Origin: Streptosporangium brasiliense | GTDB taxonomy: Bacteria > Actinomycetota > Actinomycetes > Streptosporangiales > Streptosporangiaceae | Direction: 5' to 3' | DNA: 64,000 bases | Assembly (NCBI RefSeq): GCF_030811595.1 | Contig: NZ_JAUSRB010000002.1 | Coordinates: 806,001-870,000, forward strand | In this document: one piece after another, positions 63,896 through 64,000 of the stretch | Numbering within the stretch: position 1 is the stretch's first letter | Layout of the letters: each line of letters opens with the position of its first letter | Program-made: the position numbers and the translations under genes | Notes under the pieces: model-generated | Databases searched by the model: none | What the model saw: only the letters and a program-made list of their open reading frames with translations | What the model was told of the DNA's origin: nothing

Positions 63896-64000
63896 TCAGG
63901 GGGTGACGGTGATGTGGTTGGGGACCGGGGGCGTGATCGACGGGTTCGCGGCGAAGTAGGCGGCGAAGGCGTCGATGTCGAGCGGGCCGCTCCACAGGTC
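63896..64000 (-). CDS. C-terminal end of an unidentified protein (partial)
   Basis: The last 34 codons of a gene entering from the right edge: DLWSGPLDIDAFAAYFAANP then SITPPVPNHITVTP and stop. The pattern PLDxDAFxxYxxANxxxxPPxxxxI resembles the end of secreted 5'-nucleotidase/metallophosphatase proteins of actinomycetes, but that is from memory of family ends and is weak. Codon use agrees with a real gene. It is convergent with glnR. Confidence 0.4.
   Translation of the reverse strand, partial: DLWSGPLDIDAFAAYFAANPSITPPVPNHITVTP

Overview
The window is GC-rich throughout, with strong GC bias at third codon positions, GGAGG-type ribosome sites mixed with leaderless starts, LacI-controlled secreted cellulases, MurT/GatD, a GlnR orthologue and many serial regulators. 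This points to a filamentous actinomycete; the mix of genes suggests the Streptosporangiales (Streptosporangium-like), but no rRNA or other species marker is present, so the family is an inference. No rRNA, tRNA, CRISPR array, prophage or replication origin was seen.

Layout. 1-5.8 kb: a copper-response region (AhpD-like protein, CsoR, two CopZ-type chaperones, a ferredoxin-reductase-like flavoprotein, a P1B-type ATPase) with four near-identical 17-bp palindromes, interrupted by an MFS-transporter remnant and a PspA fragment. 6-8.5 kb: a LacI regulator behind a perfect TGGGAGCGCTCCCA operator, overlapping a Ser/Thr kinase. 8.7-16.8 kb: a maltodextrin operon (GH13 enzyme, esterase fusion, malE-malF-malG) divergent from its own LacI regulator. 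16.8-23.2 kb: secreted GH48 and GH9 cellulases, with two more copies of the operator at the GH48 gene, and a decayed GH5 mannanase. 23.2-27 kb: a self-sufficient CYP102-type P450 divergent from a TetR regulator. 27-34 kb: SGNH lipoprotein, AlaX editing protein, a transposase fragment with minisatellites, SDR, azoreductase/MarR pair, zinc metallopeptidase and a DUF2207 membrane protein.

35-46 kb: a two-component system next to an exported HbpS/GlcG-like protein (resembling SenS/SenR/HbpS), ankyrin lipoprotein, asparaginase, Dtd, YgfZ, a Fur-family regulator, a probable structured RNA with a 13-codon ORF, DUF2470, nitrobindin, a DsrE-like protein, and the MurT/GatD lipid II amidation pair. 46-55.8 kb: a six-gene membrane/ATPase cluster (HerA/DUF87-type ATPase, a second cytoplasmic/membrane partner, three translationally coupled single-pass proteins, one polytopic membrane protein) that I cannot match to a described system. 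55.9-64 kb: TetR with a CxxA DsbA-TPR fusion, a sulfur operon (DUF4395, rhodanese, DUF1416) behind a leaderless cysteine-containing leader peptide, a thioredoxin-like protein, an ECF sigma/anti-sigma pair, DUF2993, MoaD-like protein and GlnR.

How it fits together: polymer breakdown (cellulose, formerly mannan, starch) is wired to sugar-responsive LacI repressors, while stress sensing (copper, heme, quinones, cysteine, nitrogen) occupies much of the rest. The two most promising leads for something undescribed are the ATPase/membrane cluster (46094-55780) and the tiny ORF plus three-helix RNA (41765-42045).
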